64,000 bases of DNA from Paenibacillus_D tarimensis_A (GTDB taxonomy: Bacteria > Bacillota > Bacilli > Paenibacillales > Paenibacillaceae), in assembly GCA_041281825.1 (NCBI GenBank), contig CP166298.1, forward strand, positions 1,612,001-1,676,000. Direction: 5' to 3'. The notes beneath the pieces were generated by a model. It did not search any database. It was not told the DNA's origin and saw only the letters and a program-made list of their open reading frames with translations. Within the stretch, counting starts at the first letter, position 1, and the number at the start of each line of letters is the position of its first letter. Positions 61,301 through 64,000 of the stretch are shown here, piece after piece. A program made the translations under genes and the position numbers.

Positions 61301-63451
61301 AAGCAGATGGCATCGAATCATTACTGGGGCGGAGCAGGTGACGGACAGTGGCATGGACCGGCGAGGGAAATCCAGATTTTGATGCAGCGGTCCAGCATCA
61401 ATAACGACACGAAGCGCGGCAGTATGCTGATCGATGAAGTTACGGCATTGCTGAAAGAACCTTTGCCGTATAATTACAAAACGTTAATCAGCGACTTTGA
61501 AACTTCCGTGAATAAATGGTCTTACGGGTACGGCGACGAGCCGGGCGTTCAAGGGAGCTTTGAAACCATAAGCGGCGCCGGCTATCAGGGAACGAAAGCG
61601 GGCCAGCTCAGCGCAGATTTCAGTAATGGCAGCTCATATGTTAAGATGATGCACTCGCCCAATGAAATGGATATCCTTCAGTTGGCATTTTGGGTGAAAA
61701 CGCAGGATGCGAAGGCCGTAGCGCTTCGCACGATCGACGCTACGGGGCAAACTTTCCAACATCGATTTCGTCTGGAGGATACGGGAGATTGGCAGCAGAT
61801 TACGGTCGATAAGATGAAATCGGATCATTATTGGGGCGGGGCGGGTGACGGACGTTGGCATGGTCCGACGAAAGAAATCCAGTTTATACTGAACCGGAAC
61901 GACATTAAGAGCGTCACGAAACAAGGCAGCCTGCTGATCGATGATGTTACGGCGACGGTAAAAATGGATGATTTGAAATTCTATCAGACCGAGCTTGGAA
62001 ACGTTTATATCGATAACGAACCCGTAAAATTCCTCGTTGAAACGAAAGGAGACAGGCTGGATTGGGAAGTGACTGATTATTGGGGAAAATCCGTAACGAC
62101 CGGTACGATTAAAGTGAATGAGAGAGTGACGGAGATAACACCGGAGATTCCTGATAATGGTTATTATGAGTTGAATATAACGGCATTAATGAACGGCAAC
62201 ATTATAAAGAAGAGAACGACCTCATTTGCCGTCATCCCTAAACCCCTGGATGTGGAACAAAGCGCTGAATCACCTTTCGGTGTCGTTACGCATTTTAGGA
62301 AATGGTCGACCGAAGCGATTCCGCTTATTCAAAAAGCGGGCATCAAGCATATTCGCGATGAAATGTATTGGAGTATAGTGGAAAAAGAAAAAGGAATTTA
62401 TCAATATCCTTCCATTTATGAAAAATACACGAGCGAACTAAAAGAGCACGGGATTGATCCGTTAATTGTCTATGCCTATAACAATCCTCTTTATGATGGA
62501 GGATATACTCCTTATACGGACAATGGCCGTGAAGCATTTGCCGATTATGGGAAAAGCATTCTGAATCAATATGAAGGACAGGTAAAATCGGTAGAGGTTT
62601 ACAACGAATTCAGCGGTAATTTCTCGACCGGTCCTGCGAAACAGAATCCGGAATACTACTACAAGCTATTGAAAGAAACGTATTCTAAAGTAAAGGCCAA
62701 TCATCCGGACGTTCAGGTCGTCGGCTTGGCAACGTCTCATGTTCCACTAGATTGGATCGAGGAAGTATTTAAACAGGACAATGGCGAAGCTATTCAATAC
62801 ATGGATGCTATTTCTGTCCATCCTTACCGACATCCAAATGACACGCAAGGCATGGACAAAGAAATTGCCCTTTTAAATCGTTTGGTTCAAAAATATAATA
62901 ACGGTCAGAAAAAGCCGATATGGGTTACGGAATGGGGCTGGACAACCAATCAAGGAGCCAAAGGAGTCAGTGAAACCACACAAGCCGCCTATTTTGTACA
63001 AAGCGCTGTGAGGTTTTTATCCGAAGGCGTCGAGAGGATGTACTGGTATGATTTCATCAATGACGGCACGAACGTCATGGATCCGGAGCATAATTTCGGC
63101 ATCATTCGCAATGAAAAGGACGAAATGGGAAAATACGCGCCTAAGCCGGCATATGCAGCATATGCCAACATGAGCCGTGAGCTGACGGGTGCAAGTTTTA
63201 CAAATAAAGAAGCGATTGGCTATGGAATTGCCAGCTATTTGTTTCAAAAGAACGGCGAATCGCTGCGTGTTCTCTGGTCGAACGTTCCAACATCCATTGT
63301 AATCAAAACGGACCATCCGATTATTGTTACGGATATAGTCGGACATAAGAAAACGCTGCAGCCTAATGAAGGAATAATTACCCATAAGCTGACTTCCAAC
63401 CCCGTTTATATGGCGGGAAGCATCGATGAAGTGCAAAAAGCAGGACAGTAG
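58301..63451 (+). CDS. Giant secreted protein: seven 169-aa repeats plus GH39-like domain
   Basis: The 1716-aa product has a signal peptide or membrane anchor (residues about 8-32). Seven tandem jelly-roll-like domains of exactly 169 residues each follow (start of first about residue 44, end of last about 1222), with conserved GSFEIVSGD, KLSADFSNGSSYV, LAFWVKTQD and YWGGANDGQWHGPAKEIQI. They look like carbohydrate-binding modules. After an Ig-like linker comes a clan GH-A barrel (about 1316-1650) with acid/base E1436 in VEVYNEFSGN and nucleophile E1544 in WVTEWGW. The barrel resembles the one in the 21288 protein. It probably acts on a cell-surface polysaccharide, possibly the EPS. Confidence 0.88.
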   Translation: MNYRKKLTSISIIIILIFVTAGPLMTGMNPLGTVMAQDEGSSETYDALISDFEGPADEWSYGYGGGPGAQGSFEIVSGDAQQGAQAGKISADFSNGSSYVTMKKKLEKAVILRLAFWVKTQDVKNVGIRAIDSTGQVFQHVIRLESTEEWQRIAVDEMKSNNYWGGANDGQWHGPAKEIQILLSRNSINNGTMLGSLLIDNVTAVLAEPLPVTYDTLISNFEISADEWSYGYGDEPGVQGSFEIVSGGAYHGMHAGKLSADFSNGSTYVLMKKKIEQADIQELAFWVKTQDARTVGLRVIDSTGQIFQHKIRLRNTAEWQQVVVKQMASNHYWGGAGDGQWHGPAREIQILMQRFSINNDTNRGSLLIDEVTAMLKQPKLLINDTSISDFEDPADAWLYEYGDRPGVQGSFEIISGDTYQGTKAGKLSADFSNGSSYVAMKKRFEKAAILQLAFWVKTQGVKNVGVRAVDSTGQVFQHVIRLENTAEWQQVAVKEMKSDQYWGGANDGQWHGAAKEIQIVLPRASINNGSMLGSLLIDDVTAVLAEPLPVTYDTLISSFEISANEWSYGYGDKPGVQGSFEIVSGGAYQGTHAGKLSADFSNGSTYVLMKKKIEQADIQELAFWVKTQDAKTVGLRVIDSTGQIFQHEIRLRNTAEWQQVVVKQMASNHYWGGAGDGQWHGPAREIQILMQRSSINNDTNRGSMLIDEVTAMLIQPKLLINDTSISDFEDPADAWLYEYGDRPGVQGSFEIISGDTYQGTKAGKLSADFSNGSSYVAMKKRFEQAAILQLSFWVKTQDVKNVGVRAIDSTGQVFQHVIRLENTAEWQQVAVKEMKSDHYWGGTNDGQWHGPAKEIQILLQRNSINNSTMVGSLLIDDVTAVLAEPLPVTYDTLISDFENSADIWSYGYGDVPGVQGSFEIISDDTYKGTHGGKLSADFSNGSTYVVMKKRLERADIQELAFWVKTQDAKTVGLRVIDSTGQIFQHEIRLRNTAEWQQVVVKQMASNHYWGGAGDGQWHGPAREIQILMQRSSINNDTKRGSMLIDEVTALLKEPLPYNYKTLISDFETSVNKWSYGYGDEPGVQGSFETISGAGYQGTKAGQLSADFSNGSSYVKMMHSPNEMDILQLAFWVKTQDAKAVALRTIDATGQTFQHRFRLEDTGDWQQITVDKMKSDHYWGGAGDGRWHGPTKEIQFILNRNDIKSVTKQGSLLIDDVTATVKMDDLKFYQTELGNVYIDNEPVKFLVETKGDRLDWEVTDYWGKSVTTGTIKVNERVTEITPEIPDNGYYELNITALMNGNIIKKRTTSFAVIPKPLDVEQSAESPFGVVTHFRKWSTEAIPLIQKAGIKHIRDEMYWSIVEKEKGIYQYPSIYEKYTSELKEHGIDPLIVYAYNNPLYDGGYTPYTDNGREAFADYGKSILNQYEGQVKSVEVYNEFSGNFSTGPAKQNPEYYYKLLKETYSKVKANHPDVQVVGLATSHVPLDWIEEVFKQDNGEAIQYMDAISVHPYRHPNDTQGMDKEIALLNRLVQKYNNGQKKPIWVTEWGWTTNQGAKGVSETTQAAYFVQSAVRFLSEGVERMYWYDFINDGTNVMDPEHNFGIIRNEKDEMGKYAPKPAYAAYANMSRELTGASFTNKEAIGYGIASYLFQKNGESLRVLWSNVPTSIVIKTDHPIIVTDIVGHKKTLQPNEGIITHKLTSNPVYMAGSIDEVQKAGQ
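58431..61978 (+). repeat. Seven tandem 507-bp coding repeats
   Basis: Equivalent bases occur at 58941, 59448, 59955, 60462, 60969 and 61476, and the first repeat is one period before, so the 507-bp period is exact without any insertion or deletion. Repeats alternate in type: 2, 4 and 6 are alike, and 3 and 5 are alike, so a 1014-bp two-repeat unit was duplicated. The seventh is the most divergent. Confidence 0.93.
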
Positions 63452-63481
63452 GTCCAACAATTCCTTAGAGATTTAGGGATT

Positions 63482-63527
63482 TTAACCGAAGGCGAGGCGT
63501 GCAAACGCCAGACCTTCGGTTTTTTTT
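63482..63527 (+). terminator. Rho-independent terminator
   Basis: AACCGAAGG and CCTTCGGTT form the outer stem with an inner GGCGT/ACGCC pair, followed by a long T run. It ends the 1716-aa protein gene. Confidence 0.9.
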
Positions 63528-63584
63528 GCGCGTCTGCAAAGGAGACAGAGGCTCTGGTCCAAAAGTAATAAAGATATGACGTAA

Positions 63585-63622
63585 AGTACCCTCAATCTCC
63601 CATTTTGATTGAGGGTATTTTA
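63585..63622. terminator. Bidirectional terminator-like hairpin
   Basis: TACCCTCAATC (63587-63597) pairs with GATTGAGGGTA (63607-63617), with T-rich and A-rich flanks. It lies between convergent genes and is a likely terminator for the minus-strand methyltransferase gene. Confidence 0.75.
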
Positions 63623-63661
63623 TGTCAAAATTTAAAATAAGTCGCTTGAGCTGAATTAAAA

Positions 63662-64000
63662 TTACCTGAATTTCTTCCACCATATGCCCGTGCATTCCGG
63701 GACGATACGCTGCTGCCCGGCGATAACCCGCTCTGCGAGCCAATCGCCGAAGAAGAACCGGGTGAGCCGCTCGGCTTCGTCAATCGAATCAAACCGATAA
63801 TCCGTTCGAATGTATTCATGTGTGAATCCGTAGTCCGATTCGAGCGTTTGATAATAACTTTTCAGAAAATCAGGCGGGTTCGGCTGTTCAAAGCCGGTAC
63901 CGAAGTTTTCAAAGATGATCGCAGTTCCGGGCAGGCGCAAAATTCTTCGAACTTCGGCAATGACCGTATCCAAACGGGTTCTCCAATTCTCGACATTCGT
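63662..64000 (-). CDS. Class I SAM-dependent methyltransferase, C-terminal part
   Basis: The minus-strand frame is open to the right edge, so the N-terminal part with the SAM-binding motif is outside the window. The visible 112 residues include AEVRRILRLPGTAIIFENFG, the usual strand after the post-motif helix, and FDSIDEAERLTRFFFGDWLA, a substrate-side helix. This fits small-molecule methyltransferases of the UbiE/Methyltransf_11 type. The substrate cannot be inferred. Confidence 0.7.
   Translation of the reverse strand, partial: TNVENWRTRLDTVIAEVRRILRLPGTAIIFENFGTGFEQPNPPDFLKSYYQTLESDYGFTHEYIRTDYRFDSIDEAERLTRFFFGDWLAERVIAGQQRIVPECTGIWWKKFR

Noticed and set aside
58442..61924. Series of similar minus-strand ORFs opposite the 507-bp repeats
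   Set aside because: Their repetition merely mirrors the repeats on the coding strand.

Overview
The window looks like chromosomal DNA of a Paenibacillus-type Firmicute (Paenibacillaceae). The evidence is moderate GC, strong AGGAGG ribosome sites, AraC/YesN-type regulators, a copper-amine-oxidase-like stalk domain, CUT1 sugar ABC genes without an ATPase, and a paeninodin-like lasso peptide locus. No rRNA, tRNA, phage or intact insertion sequence was seen.

Layout. (1) 1-4241: tail of an AraC-type regulator, a frameshifted DUF559-like gene, a TraB/GumN-like secreted protein, an AraC remnant and a truncated secreted gene. (2) 4242-8525: three catabolic genes (GH88, DUF2264, heparinase II/III-like) suited to uronic-acid-containing glycans. 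(3) 8895-14088: first half of an exopolysaccharide (EPS) locus: a hypothetical gene, a decayed YwqE-like phosphatase, a Wzz-like modulator, a BY-kinase-like ATPase, an EAR-like RNA, an acyltransferase and UDP-glucose dehydrogenase. (4) 14376-27377: an XRE regulator, then a membrane AraC regulator, two ABC permeases, a solute-binding lipoprotein, a 1409-aa secreted GH39-like enzyme and an unrecognised 597-aa protein. This block splits the EPS locus. (5) 27600-44656: second EPS half: promoter, second EAR-like RNA, galU, priming sugar transferase, three glycosyltransferases, Wzy, Wzx, a nitroreductase-like protein, pyruvyl transferase, GDP-mannose genes, and a secreted pectinesterase-fold protein lacking its catalytic residues. 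(6) 44781-54592: a lasso peptide locus with B1, nucleotidyltransferase, cyclase C1, precursors A1 and A2, kinase, protease B2, exporter D, cyclase C2, precursors A3 and A4. (7) 54662-64000: ROK kinase, small ORF, SIMPL protein, membrane protein, a 1716-aa protein with seven exact 507-bp repeats and a GH39-like domain, and a partial methyltransferase.

How it fits together. The EPS genes predict a Wzx/Wzy-made polymer containing glucuronate and mannose, pyruvylated and probably acylated. The GH39-like proteins could trim it, as PslG does in Pseudomonas. The lasso locus encodes four precursors in two sequence classes, each pair directly downstream of its own cyclase, with one shared leader protease, exporter and tail kinase. 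All four precursors end in Ser, the residue phosphorylated in paeninodin. A palindrome ATTC-N5-GAAT occurs six times as an exact match, in the promoter regions of both EPS halves, the lasso operon and one orphan site. This suggests a shared, unidentified regulator tying lasso production to EPS production.
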